NCBI GenBank assembly: GCA_963691815.1
Contig: OY829660.1
Coordinates: 3,212,966 to 3,276,965, forward strand
From: Echiichthys vipera
Taxonomy: Eukaryota > Chordata > Actinopteri > Perciformes > Trachinidae
Direction of reading: 5' to 3'
Length of the DNA: 64,000 bases
Shown here: piece by piece, positions 36,300 to 47,573 of the stretch
How the letters are laid out: the number at the start of each line of letters is the position of its first letter
Position numbering within the stretch: the stretch's first letter is position 1
Position numbers and translations under genes: made by a program
The notes under the pieces: generated by a model
Told to the model about the DNA's origin: nothing
The model's database searches: none
The model's input: only the letters and a program-made list of their open reading frames with translations

Positions 36300-36679
36300 G
36301 CTGGCCGCCCACGGCCCGTCTGAGAGAGGTGGGCTTTTGTAGAGCGCATTTGCACATGTACGAGCACGAGCGTGTGCACGTGTACGAGCACGAGCCTACG
36401 GTGGTTCTGACGTCATTTATGTTCGCCTGTTCGGACATAGAAAATAGAAGGAGGGACCATGCGCAGACATTTAACAACAAATGTCAAAGCCACCCATCGC
36501 GATGACGTCATCAATGCGTGTGACTTGTTACGACGTGATGACGTATAGGCAGCAAGAAGCATTTGCGCGAGGCCCAGGCAGTGTGAGTACAAACGGGCCT
36601 GGGGCGCGGGGGGAGAGGGAGGGGGGACAAGTACCCTAAAGCCCGGGGCGTGGTGCGGAAGGACAGTGTGATTGCGCCC
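36300..36679 (+). mobile_element. Harbinger-like element, truncated and internally deleted
   Basis: It lacks the left end and most of the Myb/SANT relic (deletion junction near 36480). The right end is followed by TAA. It carries two TGACGTCA sites, near 36408 and 36504. Confidence 0.85.
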
Positions 36680-36784
36680 TAAGAGCTTTGCAGGTAAGGA
36701 GAAGGATTTTAAATGATATTCTAGATTTTACAGGTAGCCAGTGCAGATACAAACAGTGTGTAGGTCATTTTAGCTGAATTGATT

Positions 36785-36886
36785 GTTCTCCCCGTGTCTG
36801 CGTGGGTTTTCTCCGGGTTCTCCGGTTTTCTCCCACAGTCCAAAGACGTGCAGGTGTTCGGTTCATTGATGACTCTAAATCCATAA
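36785..36886 (+). mobile_element. SINE-like element, internal fragment
   Basis: About 100 bp matches the CCCCGTGTCTGCGTGGG through GGTTCATTGATGACTC part of the family at 780-1075. It lies between two oppositely oriented, truncated Harbinger-like copies. Confidence 0.75.
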
Positions 36887-36888
36887 AT

Positions 36889-37202
36889 TTTGCCGCCATT
36901 GTTGTTGTTGTTGATGTCCCGGGGCATTGTCCGTCGTTCTATTTTCTATGTCCGAACAGGCGCACATAAATGACGTCAGAACCGCCGTAGGCTTCGTGCT
37001 CGTGCTCGTAAACGTGCACACGTTCGTGCTCATACATGTGCAAACGCGCTCTACAAAAGCCCACCTCTCTCAGACGGGCCGTGGACGGCCAGCTGGCCGC
37101 AGTTATGCACGGAGCGGTTGCCTCACACTGGTCAAACGCACTAGGCTTTAGCCAAAAAAAAACGGTTTTGGCGCGGTGCGGAAGGACAGTGTGAGTGCGC
37201 CC
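36889..37202 (-). mobile_element. Harbinger-like element, half copy
   Basis: Only the half beyond GCCGCCATTGTTGTTGTTG is present, ending GTGAGTGCGCCC before TAA. It points toward the copy at 36300-36679. Confidence 0.85.
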
Positions 37203-38109
37203 TAACACTCACACTAGCTAGCTTTACAAGGTGCAACCGAATGCCTAAACAAAAGACATTCAGGTGATCAAAATGTTATATGTAACTTTGATGAAGCTAA
37301 AACACACTGAGAGGGTTAATGTACACAGTGCAATAGATACACATTGCTGAACCTCTATCCTGTCACAAGCATGGCAACCTGCCAATCACAACGTAATTAT
37401 CTTCTAATTGGGACCATAATTTACAAAATGAACATCGGGCTTTATTGAAGAAGAAAAACTAGTGATTGCGACCAAAGAAGGAAAATAATATTAGTCCGTT
37501 TATCGCACCAGTTAATGAGCATTATTAAATTATACTCAAAAAGCAAATAGGTGGAAGCAAGACGTCAAAGGATGAAAACAAATGTATGACATTTCTTTTA
37601 AATGTAAAGTATTTAAAGCTGTTTTTTTATATTTTTCCCTCGTTCTGGCAGAGCCTTTCCCTCTGCCTCGTCCTCTCTTCTCTTTTTATTTTATTCCCTT
37701 GTTCCCTCCCCCTCCTCCAGCACCCATCCCTCCCAGTAAAGAGTTCAGAGTTGTCGACAGAGTATCAGTTGTGACGATTCCAGGCAAGCCGTTTGTTTCT
37801 CTGCCGGCTGTTTTCGTTATATTGTGGCAAAGACGCAATCTGACTGCATCTCCCCTGAGCTTCCCGAGCAGAGCTCCCTCCCAGCTTTTAATCACAAACA
37901 CACACGCACGCAGGCACGCGCACACGTATGCCGCACGCACACACACACACACACACACACACAGCTCTTACAAGTATGCCTGTTATGACAACCAAGCACA
38001 CGGTGACTTCTGCATTAATATTGAGCAAAAACACAGGATGACTTAACCTGTAAGTATGGTTGTGTATGAAAAAATGGAAAGCATGCACACAAATAAACCT
38101 GGACACATG

Positions 38110-38149
<40 letters not shown>

Positions 38150-38874
38150 CACACGCACACACACACACACAAACAAACATTTGATTTATCTGACCTGCAT
38201 GCAGACATACTGAAAACACAGAAACACACCTCTGACGTGACGTGAATTCACAGCCACACACACACACACAAACTAAACTGTGGATTAGTGCCCCCCCCCC
38301 CCCTCCCTTCTAAACACAAGCACAAGCACCCTCATTTCGCCATCTAACCAATTACAGACTTAACATATGATGCTGTGTTGCTGCAATTGTGTGTTCACAG
38401 CTGATATATCTTTATTATTAATGTGTGTGTACTGGGGCCAGTCACATGCAGCCTCATTACTTAACAGCATGCTGCTCGGTCTCCCTGGCTGAGTAGTTTG
38501 ATGGATGATCAGAGCTCTTCTATATGTGTCTTTAATCTAACTGCTAATCAGAAAGGCTGCAGCTGTTGCATTTTTGATAGAGTCTTGATGGATGAATGTC
38601 CCTCACTGCTGACTGACCTATATACAGAACAAACACCACCCTGCTATTTTTCTCTCTAACCTTTTTCCCTGTCTGCCTTTATCTCATTGACAGACTACCG
38701 TAGTGTGCCTCCCTCTCTGCCCATGCTATTTCCACTTTGTCTCTCTCTTATCACACTCACTCACAAATCTGAGGCAGAGACAAAAACAGATGAGCAGAAC
38801 ACAAACATTTGAACTCTCACTGTTTCTTCTACAAACTGGTGTTCTTCCTATCATTATTAGTGTTGAATTTGTGT

Positions 38875-38877
<3 letters not shown>
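37203..38877. other. Gene-free interval
   Basis: Unique and pyrimidine-rich sequence with the CA clusters listed separately and a C11 run near 38291. Confidence 0.6.
37937..38272 (+). repeat. Clustered (CA)n microsatellites
   Basis: Three CA runs, at ~37937-37962, 38107-38170 and 38255-38271, are separated by unique sequence. The Cys/Val-rich frames on the minus strand are artefacts. Confidence 0.9.

Positions 38878-38912
<35 letters not shown>
38878..38912 (+). repeat. (CA)n microsatellite at the end of an L2-like LINE
   Basis: About 16 CA units lie just beyond the 3' end of the reversed LINE at 38926. Confidence 0.9.
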
Positions 38913-38925
38913 ATCAAACAAAAGT

Positions 38926-39779
38926 TATCTCAGGACACTTTACAGTGTAGGTATAGACCACACACTATGACTTATTTATGATTTACACAGACCCAATAAT
39001 AACCTTCCCTTTAACAGACAGGAACGTCAGACAGACCCAGCTCTGTGGAGGACGCACATCTGTCTGCACCGGTTGGGGAGGAAGAGAAGGAGAGAGAGAG
39101 AGAGAAAAGATGGACAGGGAGAGACAAAGACAGACACAAAGACAGACAGAGAGACACTTCCAGCGATGCAAGCAACCACAAAAGTAACAGTAACTACAAT
39201 AATATCTATAGTAATGTGAATATGATTTATATGTTATGGCAGTTAATAAAGTAGAATAGTAGAAACAAGCACAGCTAAGGTGATAGAATATGACAATGAT
39301 AATAATAATGGTGGTAAATATGATCAACGATGAGTATCAAGTAATAAAAGCTGCGATACAGCGAGACAAACGTTTCACTGATGGTGTTTTTATGGCTACA
39401 AATTGTATTATTTATAAGACTAATGATAGTTTATATGAGTAATAGTGATAACAGCAGCAGGAAGCGTCATGTAGGACCACGGCAGCAGGCACCACCACGA
39501 TAGAGAAACAACTCAGGGCTCATAAGCCCTAGCTGTAAGATTTATCAAAAAGGAAAGTTTTAAGTTTGCTCTTAAATATGGGGACAGTGTCTGCCTCCCG
39601 AATAACACCTGGGAGTTGGTTCCACAGGAGAGGAGCTTGGTAGCTGAAGGCTCTGCCTCCATTTCTACTTTTGGAGACCATAGGAACGACGAGTAGCCCT
39701 GCACTCTCAGAGCGCAGCGATCTAGTCGGGTAATACGGTACTGTGAGCTCTTTAAGACACGACGGAGCCTGACCAATAA
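38926..39779 (-). mobile_element. L2-like LINE, 3' end with C-terminal coding relic
   Basis: On the minus strand a frame gives GLLVVPMVSKSRNGGRAFSY, then QAPLLWNQLPGVIREADTVP and FKSKLKTFLFDKSYS and a stop. This is the typical C-terminus of fish L2-type LINE polyproteins. The 3' UTR shares blocks with 6996-7385. A Harbinger-like element is inserted at its coding end (39780). Confidence 0.8.
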
Positions 39780-40052
39780 GGGCGCAATCACACTGTCCTT
39801 CCGCACCGGGCCAAAACAGGTTTTTCGGGTCAAGTCTAGTGCGTTTGACCAGTGTGAGTGTACCCGCTCCGCGCATAACTGCGGCCAGCTGGCCGTCCAC
39901 GGCCCGCCTGAGAGAATTGGGCTTTTGTAGAGGACGTTTGCACATGTACGATCAGAGCATGAGCACGTGTACGAGCACGAGCGTGAGCACGTGTACGAGC
40001 ACGAGGCCTACGGCGGCTCTCACGTCATTTATGTGCGCCTGTTCGGACATAC
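39780..40052 (+). mobile_element. Harbinger-like element, 5' half, inserted in an L2-like LINE
   Basis: It starts after TAA inside the LINE and stops at CTGTTCGGACATA, where a Rex1-like LINE begins. The CACGTGTACGAGCACGAGCG sub-block is duplicated in this copy. Confidence 0.85.
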
Positions 40053-40231
40053 AATCTAGCTGAGAAGCTGAGATCCTTCAACGTGTGCAGCAAGATGTTG
40101 CAGATCTTTTATCAGTCTGTGGTGACCAGTGTACTTTTCTTTGATGTGGTTTGTTGGGGAAGCAGCATCGGAGCCAGCGACACCAACAGACTCAAATAAG
40201 TGATCAGGAAGGCTGGCTCTGTGATTGGCTG

Positions 40232-40497
40232 CAAAAAGGACACTCCGGAGGCTGTGGTGGAGAGGAGGAGAGGAGGATGCTCTGGAGGCTTTGGTGGAGA
40301 GGAGGAGAGGAGGATGCTCTGGAGGCTGTGGTGGAGAGGAGGAGAGGAGGACGCTCTGGAGGCTGTGGTGGAGAGGAGGACGCTCTGGAGGCTGTGGTGG
40401 AGAGGAGGACGCTCTGGAGGCTGTGGTGGAGAGGAGGACGCTCTGGAGGCTGTGGTGGAGAGGAGGACCCTCTGGAGGCTGTGGTGGAGAGGAGGAC
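40232..40497 (+). repeat. 29-bp minisatellite inside the Rex1-like coding region
   Basis: The unit GCTGTGGTGGAGAGGAGGAC plus GCTCTGGAG repeats about eight times. The first copies are longer (~38 bp) and carry an extra GAGAGGAGG. The unit derives from the LINE codons for EAVVERR. Open frames on both strands here are artefacts of the array. Confidence 0.92.
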
Positions 40498-40638
40498 ACT
40501 GAAAAAACTGCTCTCCATCATGGATCATCCTCTTCACCCTCTCCAACTCACACTGGTCAGACAGCGGAGCAGCTTCTCCAGAAGGCTGCTTCAGCCTCGC
40601 TGTCGTGGCAACAGATACAGGAAATCTTTCCATCACTG

Positions 40639-40642
<4 letters not shown>

Positions 40643-40697
<55 letters not shown>

Positions 40698-40703
40698 TAT
40701 ACA

Positions 40704-40742
<39 letters not shown>
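40643..40742 (+). repeat. (AT)n microsatellite
   Basis: About 100 bp of AT/TA with scattered AC interruptions, in the 3' UTR of the Rex1-like copy. Confidence 0.95.
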
Positions 40743-41489
40743 CTACTGTTTGTTTTGTATATATTTTGATTGTTATAGTATATTTTGCACATTATTGTTG
40801 TATATATTATTATTGTGTATTGTTTATAGCACACTGTGCACTGTATATATACACTATGTATATATTGGATTCTATGTATGTTATGTACAAAGTGTTTATT
40901 TGCTGACCCACTACTGCTGTTACACAACCATTTCCCAGTTGGGGATCATTAAAGTAATTCTATTCTAGTCTAGCTGTCAGTCTGTTTCATATTTTGCACT
41001 GTTTTGTGTCTAATTAAGAGAAATGCCTCCTCATAATTAGGGCCAAACATATAAAGTAGCTGTCTAAGAATTATATACTGGCTTTTCATTAAAACAGACA
41101 CACACACAGAGTCAAGCACACAGCCACACTGTGTATGGCTGTCATTTATGCTCCAGTACAGTTGGGTCTTAGTGCTGGCAGAGCAATCATATACTGTAGC
41201 TCTGAAGGGCATTAGTGAATCAAATGCACTCTCCTCCATCAGCACAAATGAATTAAAAGCAGCCTTTAGATTGCAACGTGCACACAGTCATACTATAGTC
41301 CCTGCTGCTGTGAGTGTGTCGTGTTTGTGAGCACTTTCCACTACATGTGCACACACACACACAGCAATGTAGATGTTGAGCATTTAGCATACAATCATAA
41401 GCAAACCATGCATGCTATTGTTGTTTTCTCTGCTCTGTGAAGTCAATTAAGGTGGTCGACGATCAAGTGATTATGAGTGGACTCAACAA

Positions 41490-41494
<5 letters not shown>

Positions 41495-41559
<65 letters not shown>

Positions 41560-41592
41560 TGTGTCTCTGTGTGTCTGTGTGTGTGTGTGTCT
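41495..41592 (+). repeat. (GT)n microsatellite
   Basis: A perfect run of ~32 GT followed by imperfect CTGTGT units. Confidence 0.95.
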
Positions 41593-41682
41593 GTGTTCTT
41601 TGGTCAGCTTCTGCACAGATGGTATGGCGTGCCCCTTTAGAGATGCACAACTTAATCCCTCAAACACATGGTGGGTTTAATC

Positions 41683-41683
<1 letters not shown>

Positions 41684-41763
<80 letters not shown>

Positions 41764-41786
41764 TGTGTGGGTGTGTGTGTGTGTGC
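41684..41786 (+). repeat. (GT)n microsatellite
   Basis: A second GT array about 90 bp after the first, with G and T interruptions toward its end. Confidence 0.95.
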
Positions 41787-42108
41787 ATTTGTGAGAGTGT
41801 GTGAGTGGGTTGGGTAGACGTGATATGTGGACAGCATGCTGCATCCAATCAAGTGGTTATGGCTGTGAATATGAAAGGTAATGTTAGTATTCTGTGCGTG
41901 GCATTAGCGCAGAAACTTAGAAACAAAAAAACTTGCTGTATTAAAGTGTTCTTTTTGTTTCTTTGGCTCCCACCCACACATATGCATACACACAGCTTTC
42001 CACAGCAGAAGAGAACACATTTGTTTTTCCAGTAATATATCATTTAAAAGCCTCCAACTCCAACCACTATGCAATCAGTCCAGAGGGCTAATGTCACGAC
42101 CTGGCTCT

Positions 42109-42779
42109 TAAAGTGTAATTGTGGAGCAAAGTCATCCCATGCTGTTCTTCATCACTTACATACATCAAATCAATACAGTCTTTTTTCGTGTAACAACGAT
42201 TAATGGAGAAATCTGGTAGAGTCGCTAACAGCCGGGCGAGGCTAACACTGATTAGCTCAGGGCGGCAAGTTGGACGCATTCAAACGGCTTTTTTAACCAC
42301 TAATTCTGCTCAAAATAACAGCAAACCTCAACAGTATGACAAGAGTCCTTACAGACAAAGCAAAGCACCAACAGCGTAGTGAGTGAAGCCAGAGTTTATT
42401 AAAGAGTGTTTTAAAGACTTACCTATTGGCCCAGGTACCAGGCGCTCTCATAGTAAAGTCCATTCAAGTGGATTACCAAAGTCAATCCCAAAGGAAGGAG
42501 CCCATTGGTGCTTTGTTGTGTGTGTAGGGACTCTTCTCATGCTGCTGCAGAGGTTTGCTGTTATTTTGAGCAGCATTAGTGGTTAAAAAAGACCTTTGAA
42601 TGCCTTCACCGTACTGCCCCGAGCTAACCACTGTTAGCCACGTCCAGCTATTAGCATCTGTTAGTGACTCTCCTTGTTAATAGTTGTTACACGAAAAAAA
42701 ACTCTCTCGATGACTTATTTGATGTATGTAAGTGCCGAAAAAGACAATGGGATGATTTTAGCGCCGGAATTACACTTTA
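42109..42779. mobile_element. Foldback (long inverted repeat) element
   Basis: Arms of about 260 bp (42109-~42372 and ~42503-42779) are reverse complements at moderate identity. The outer ends are TAAAGTGTAATT / AATTACACTTTA. Shared blocks are CACTTACATACATCAAAT, GCTCAAAATAACAGCAAACC and AAGAGTCC..ACA..CAAAGCACCAA. The central spacer is ~130 bp and no transposase is visible. A solo arm lies at 33402. Confidence 0.78.
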
Positions 42780-43821
42780 CAAAGAAGCTGTGCACTGTGT
42801 TGCGCAGTGTGTCTGTTTTGCTGCGGTTCTTTGCCACGGGTACATGTTTTAATGCATTTTTCCCACTGAACCCGTCAGGGAAGGATTATCAAGTGTAAAA
42901 GAAGACATCTGGCTCCGTGAGACAGTTGATAGAGTGGAGGCAGCGCATCAGTCTTGTTATTCTGCTCGCGGGGTTCGTCTCCCATGTGATTTGCATTCAT
43001 GTGTGGTTTTAAAAAATCCATTTCTTATGTCACATGGAAAACGTATTCACTAAAGGTTATGAGATTATGGCCAGTGTGGCGTATGACACCTTTACATTCC
43101 CTGAAATATACAATAAAGCAGGTTGGACGCTTTTGCATTTTTAAATCATCACTTTATTGGGATTAATGGTGATCGATGATGTGTTTGGCATAGTTAGAGA
43201 ACATTCAGTATCTTTTTAATGACAGATTTACAAGTTCTACGTCTTTTTACGCGCCCTTTTTTGAGAACGTGCATTGAAACTAAAGCAGAAACCCTGGCTT
43301 GACAAATGAACTCTAAAGTGAGCATCGTAGTATCGCTTAACTGTGATCGCAAGTTTCCTATTTGTCGATCCTGGTTATCCGAAAAAACCCTGGGGATGTT
43401 CAGCACACTTCGCAGTACACCCCTCTGCGTGACAATTACACAGGTTATTTATCAACAGGTGAGCTGGATTACTCCCTCTTGATTGGAGCTGCTACCTGGT
43501 GTTCTCCTATCAGCATTTGCAGAGAGCCGAGCAGGAAGTAGGAGGGATGGGACCCACTGGACCAATAAGTGATTGGGGACCACCCGTCCTACTCAGCATA
43601 ATAACATTTACACACAGGGTCAAGCACAGGGCAGGTGATAGCAACAGGCGTAACAGTGCATATAGAAGTCAGCAGCAGCAGGGTGGCTGCTCTCCAAGGC
43701 ATCAGTGCATTACATACCATTTACACACCGACACACCTTTCATTTTCTCACTCTGTCTGTATTATGCAGGTGGCCATGGGAGAAGACATTAGTTTGCAAT
43801 TCTTCCTAATGTAGACACTTA
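42780..43821. other. Gene-free interval
   Basis: No element or coding exon recognised. Confidence 0.6.
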
Positions 43822-44262
43822 GGGCGCACTCACACTGTCCTTCCGCACCGGGCCAAAACAGGTTTTTGGGGTCAAGCCTAGTGCGTTTGACCAGTGTGAG
43901 TGCAACCGCTCTGTGCATAACTGCGGCCAGCTGTCCGTCCATGGCCCGTCTGAGAGAGGTGGGCTTTTGTAGAGCGCGTTTGCACATGTATGAGCACGAG
44001 CACGACGTCTACGGCGGCTCTCACGTCATTTATGTGCGCCTGATAGGACATAGAAAATAGAAGGACGGACCATGCGCGGACATTTTACAACAACAACAAC
44101 AATGGCAGCGAAAGGTTCACGTTGGTGTGATGCGGAGGTGGAGTGTTTACTGCAGATTTGGTCGATGAAAAGATTCAAAAACAGTCGACAAGACGCACAA
44201 AAACTCTGAGGTCTATGGAAAGATTTGTATCGTCGCGATGACGTCAACGTGTGACGTGTTAC
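43822..44262 (+). mobile_element. Harbinger-like element, 3' truncated
   Basis: It is preceded by TTA. The relic is present, with TGACGTCA near 44239. It ends at GTGTTACGGC without the right terminal repeat. Its junction sequence GGTCGCTGCAGATACAGCGT is similar to 409-440. Confidence 0.85.
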
Positions 44263-45608
44263 GGCATTTTGGTCGCTGCAGATACAGCGTTTGCTTGCGT
44301 TAGCTGGCTAGCACTCGAATTAGTTGGTAACTTAAGAAAACTGAGAAACTGACACAGACACAGACTGTACTCTGTTTGACTTCACACGCGTCCTCCTGTC
44401 TAAGGCCTCGTTCACACAGCCTCCGGCAGCAGCGGTGATTCGCCACAGGGTTGCGCAGTGGTGGAAATGCCAATTAAATGGCTTGTTTGAGTGACATCCT
44501 GTTTAACCCCCCGGGCTTTTTATCTCACAATTATCTTGACATTGCAGACCACACTTGAAGGCAGCTTCAAGACGGAGGGACTGAGCGACCGTGTTTCAGT
44601 TTGGTGCAGAAAACAATCAGCTGTTGTGCTTGTCTTTCGCTATTTCACCCTCATAGTTGTAGAAAACGCTCTTGTAGCAGTGATAGAGGCCGGATGTGTC
44701 CTGTTGATTGCACAGGACTCTCACGCCACCTCAAACGGACTGCGATAAGTCTGATGGCATTGGCCAACACAGTGTGACATCGGGTTGCGTTTCTCTAAAA
44801 GTCGAATCAGTCTCAACAGGCTGCTGTTTTTGTTGTTGTTGTTGTTGTTGTTTTGTCATCCCCTCGTGACCCCGACTGCCGCAGTCTTAATGAATGGGAG
44901 GACTTCGCCAGTCTAGTCTGAAGTTCTCTTGTGTTTGATGCAAGTTACATGTGGAGAGAGATGGGGACTGGGACGCAGGGACTTAAAACTTGACTAACCC
45001 GTTCTCAAAACACTTGAGACTGAACTTGGACTTTGAGATTTTTGAACAATCTTTATTTTATTTATTAGCATTAACATTAAGGACTTGTCTGACAAGCTGA
45101 ACAAATAATTCCCTCCCTTATTATCATGTGAACAATAGAAATAAGAAATAAGTAGAATAAAAAAATACATATGTATCCGCCTTAAATGAATTCTGTTGTG
45201 ATCTGGCACTGTTGGGGATATTGGTGGGAAAGGCTCTACTACATGAATTATGGTTTAATGAATTAATGAATCACCTTATTAATTATTGAACGGGCACCAC
45301 GCCAACATCTACAGAAGATAAAATAAGCTTGTCTCAAAAACAAGAGCACTAACTTAGAATGACGCTTGACTTATTCATAACGTATTGTTTTTAAAATACA
45401 ACACTGAACTTCTTTGAAGCAAAGTCCGGCAGAAAGGTACTTACTAAACTAACCAGGTTACAAAAGTAAGTTATACAACAGTAGGCTATACCAAAATAAA
45501 TAAGAGTAAAAACTGATGAATAGACTGTGCAATGGACAAGACGAGACAAGAGGGGGTCTAAACCTGAAGACTGAACGAGGCAGCTTGTGTCTGCCATCTC
45601 TGAGTCCG
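44263..45608. other. Gene-free interval
   Basis: Contains a (GTT)n run at ~44830-44852. No gene recognised. Confidence 0.6.
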
Positions 45609-45880
45609 GTTTCGGGTCCATACGTGACTTGGCTGGGAACTGGAGGGTCGCTGGTTCAAGTCCCTGTGTGGACCATATATGGAGCATGGACTGGTGGCTG
45701 GAGAGGTGCCAGTTCATCTCCTGGGAACTGCCGAGGTGCTGTTGAGCAAGGCACCAAACCCCTAACTGCTCGGGGCGCAGGTCACTGGCAGCCCCCTCGC
45801 TCTAACATCTCTCCACTAGTTGCATGTATATAGGTCCTGTCTGTGCATGTGTGTATTTCGGGCGTGTGTGTGTGTGTAAC
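45609..45880 (+). mobile_element. tRNA-derived SINE with GT-rich tail
   Basis: B box GGTTCAAGTCC. The body runs to TAACATCTCTCCACTAGTTGC and is followed by an impure GT tail. It pairs with the reversed copy at 45964. Confidence 0.88.
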
Positions 45881-45894
45881 AAGGTGCGGTTGGA

Positions 45895-45963
45895 AGGAGA
45901 ATTACTTTATTAATCCCGCAACGAGGAAATTCAATTTTTTCAATCTATTATTATTTTTCATGT
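45895..45963 (-). mobile_element. Rex1-like 3' tail fragment between two SINEs
   Basis: TTACTTTATTAATCCCGCAACGAGGAAATTC is the reversed end of a LINE of the kind at 4230-4310, about 65 bp long. Confidence 0.5.
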
Positions 45964-46231
45964 TACACACACAGACCGGAAATACACACACATGCACAAA
46001 CAGGACCTACTGTATATACATGCAATTAAGGAGAGCTGTTTGATGTTAGAGCGAGGGGGCTGCCAGAGCAGTTGGGAGTTCAGTGCCTTGCTCAACAGTA
46101 CCTCAGCAGTGCCCAGGAGATGAACTGGCACCTCTCCAGCCACCAGTCCATGCTCCATACATGGTCCACACAGGGATTTGAACCAGCGACCCTACAGTTC
46201 CCAGCCAAGTCACCTATGGACTGAGCTGAGG
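45964..46231 (-). mobile_element. tRNA-derived SINE, reversed copy
   Basis: On the minus strand it reads CAGCTCAGTCCATAGGTGAC (A box), then GGTTCAAATCC (B box) and the full body, ending in CA-rich sequence on the plus strand. Confidence 0.88.
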
Positions 46232-46769
46232 CTATGTGTAGTATGAACCATTCTTCCTTTGTCAAAGGAAAACTTGAATTCATAAGCAATAAAATGAACC
46301 CTTGTTGAACTTTATAGCTGATGAGCAACAGTTTATTATAGTGCGAATGTGTGAAAACTAGATAGATTCTGTTGTGGAAATGAGACTTTTGCTGCTGCAG
46401 TGAGCACATTTCTTAGCTGACGTCTTTAAATGGAAGAAAAAGCCCAATAGTGTTTCTGCGTTCTGATTCTCATCTGATTGTCACAGCTGAAGATGGTGCG
46501 CGTGTCAGTGAAGATTCATTTATTGCACAATTCTGCTCTCTAGTGGGTAAATGATAAAATGGCTGCCTAACTGTTGAGCTGCTCTTTGATGTTGTTATTA
46601 TTGGTGCTAAACTAATTAATGCATTCAACATATTCCTAATATTTTCACGTTAACCAAAATGGGTCACTTTTTCTTATGAAAGAAGAAAACAGATGGGTAA
46701 ACTTTAGTGCAATCATAGTCAATTATTATGCATTCATAATGAGTGTAGTCATGATGCTTTATGGCTACA

Positions 46770-47107
46770 CTCATCTTCATCCGCTTATCCAGGGTCGGGT
46801 CTCAGGGGCAGCAGCTTTAGCAGGGGACCCCAAACTTCCCTTTCCCGGGCCACATTAACCAGCTCTAACTGGGGGATCCCGAGGCGTTCCCAGGCCAGTG
46901 TGGAGATCTAATCTCTCCACCTGGTCCTGGGTCTTCCCCGAGGCCTCCTCCCAGCTGGACGTGCCTGGAACACCTCCCTAGGGAGGCGCCCAGGGTTCAT
47001 CCTTACCAGATGATCCTGAACCACCTCAACTGGCTCCTTTCAACGCAAAGGAGCAGCGGCTCTACTCTGAGTTCCTCACGGATGCTGAACTTCTCCCCCT
47101 CTCTCTA
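46770..47107 (-). mobile_element. Rex3/RTE-like LINE, 3' end upstream of mat2b
   Basis: A reversed copy from TCATCTTCATCCGCTTATCC to CTTCTCCCCCTCTCTCT. It ends about 290 bp before the alternative mat2b first exon and may mark the edge of the promoter region. Confidence 0.82.
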
Positions 47108-47273
47108 AAAAATATTATTATTAATATTATTGTTATTATTATTATTATATAAGATCATCGAATGTAAAACTATAGACAACTAGATCCTGTCCTACATACT
47201 CCATTTCAGTAGGTGGCGGTGATCACCCTACAGTTGGTATATCAATCCGCCAAAACATGCAAAGAAGAAGTAA

Positions 47274-47355
47274 TGCGCCTTTAAACTGCAGATGTAATTC
47301 AGCGAAGAAGAGCAGCGCGCCTCTAATCTGCAGATATTAACCAGAGAAGAAGAGT
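47274..47355 (+). repeat. Two-copy direct repeat just upstream of mat2b
   Basis: Two imperfect ~40-bp units each begin with GCGCCT and contain CTGCAGAT. Each ends in GAAGAAGAG. They lie just upstream of the predicted V2-type start, so they are probably in the promoter or 5' UTR of mat2b. No TATA box was seen at a convincing distance. Confidence 0.55.
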
Positions 47356-47398
47356 GGTAACACCGGTCTCTCCTGGGTCGTAAACTGTTCCGGACCGG

Positions 47399-47431
47399 AT
47401 GCCTGTGTTTGAGTCCAGCGGTTCGGGGGAG
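47399..47431 (+). CDS. mat2b: mat2b alternative first exon (short N-terminus, V2-like)
   Basis: An ATG in GGACCGGATGCC opens 11 codons, MPVFESSGSGE, ending exactly at a consensus donor GAG|GTGAGT in phase 0. Spliced to 48516 it would give MPVFESSGSGE followed by EETMAQTPRVLVTG. Human MAT2B is known to have two main variants differing only at the N-terminus, the short one starting MPEMPEDMEQE. The length, the MP start, the acidic end and the phase all fit an orthologous V2 exon lying about 0.3 kb upstream of the V1 exon. This is inference without transcript data. It could also be a chance ATG in a 5' UTR exon. Confidence 0.62.
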
Positions 47432-47513
47432 GTGAGTCCAGTTTCAGCTCAGTGTTATTTCCCATCATGCCCCGTTTCTTCTGTTAGCCTCCGTGCTAAC
47501 CAGCTAGCTTCAG

Positions 47514-47573
47514 CCGCTGCTTTACGGCAAACAGCTGCTTTACGGCAAACAACTGCTTTACGGCAGACCGCTG
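47514..47573 (+). repeat. Three-copy 18-bp tandem repeat between the mat2b first exons
   Basis: The unit CTTTACGGCAAACAGCTG occurs three times with few changes, between the two alternative first exons. It keeps a frame open (AALRQT repeated) but lies downstream of a strong donor, so it is probably intronic or UTR sequence. Confidence 0.7.

Larger units (their letters stand above)
40053..40975 (+). mobile_element. Rex1-like LINE, 3' end with internal minisatellite
   Basis: The plus-strand frame reads LRSFNVCSKMLQIFYQSVVT, then SVLFFDVVCWGSSIGASDTN, a stop in place of a residue, VIRKAGSVIGC and later LLSIMDHPLHPL and FSRRLLQPRCRGNRYRKSF. This is the C-terminal region of Rex1/Babar-type elements. 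It ends with TTGGGGATCATTAAAGTAAT. An expanded tandem repeat (40232-40497) and an (AT)n run (40643-40742) lie inside it. Confidence 0.8.

Noticed and set aside
40112..40968. 247-271-codon open frames around the Rex1-like copy
   Set aside because: They cross the 29-bp minisatellite and the (AT)n tract. Only the short LINE-derived segments are meaningful.
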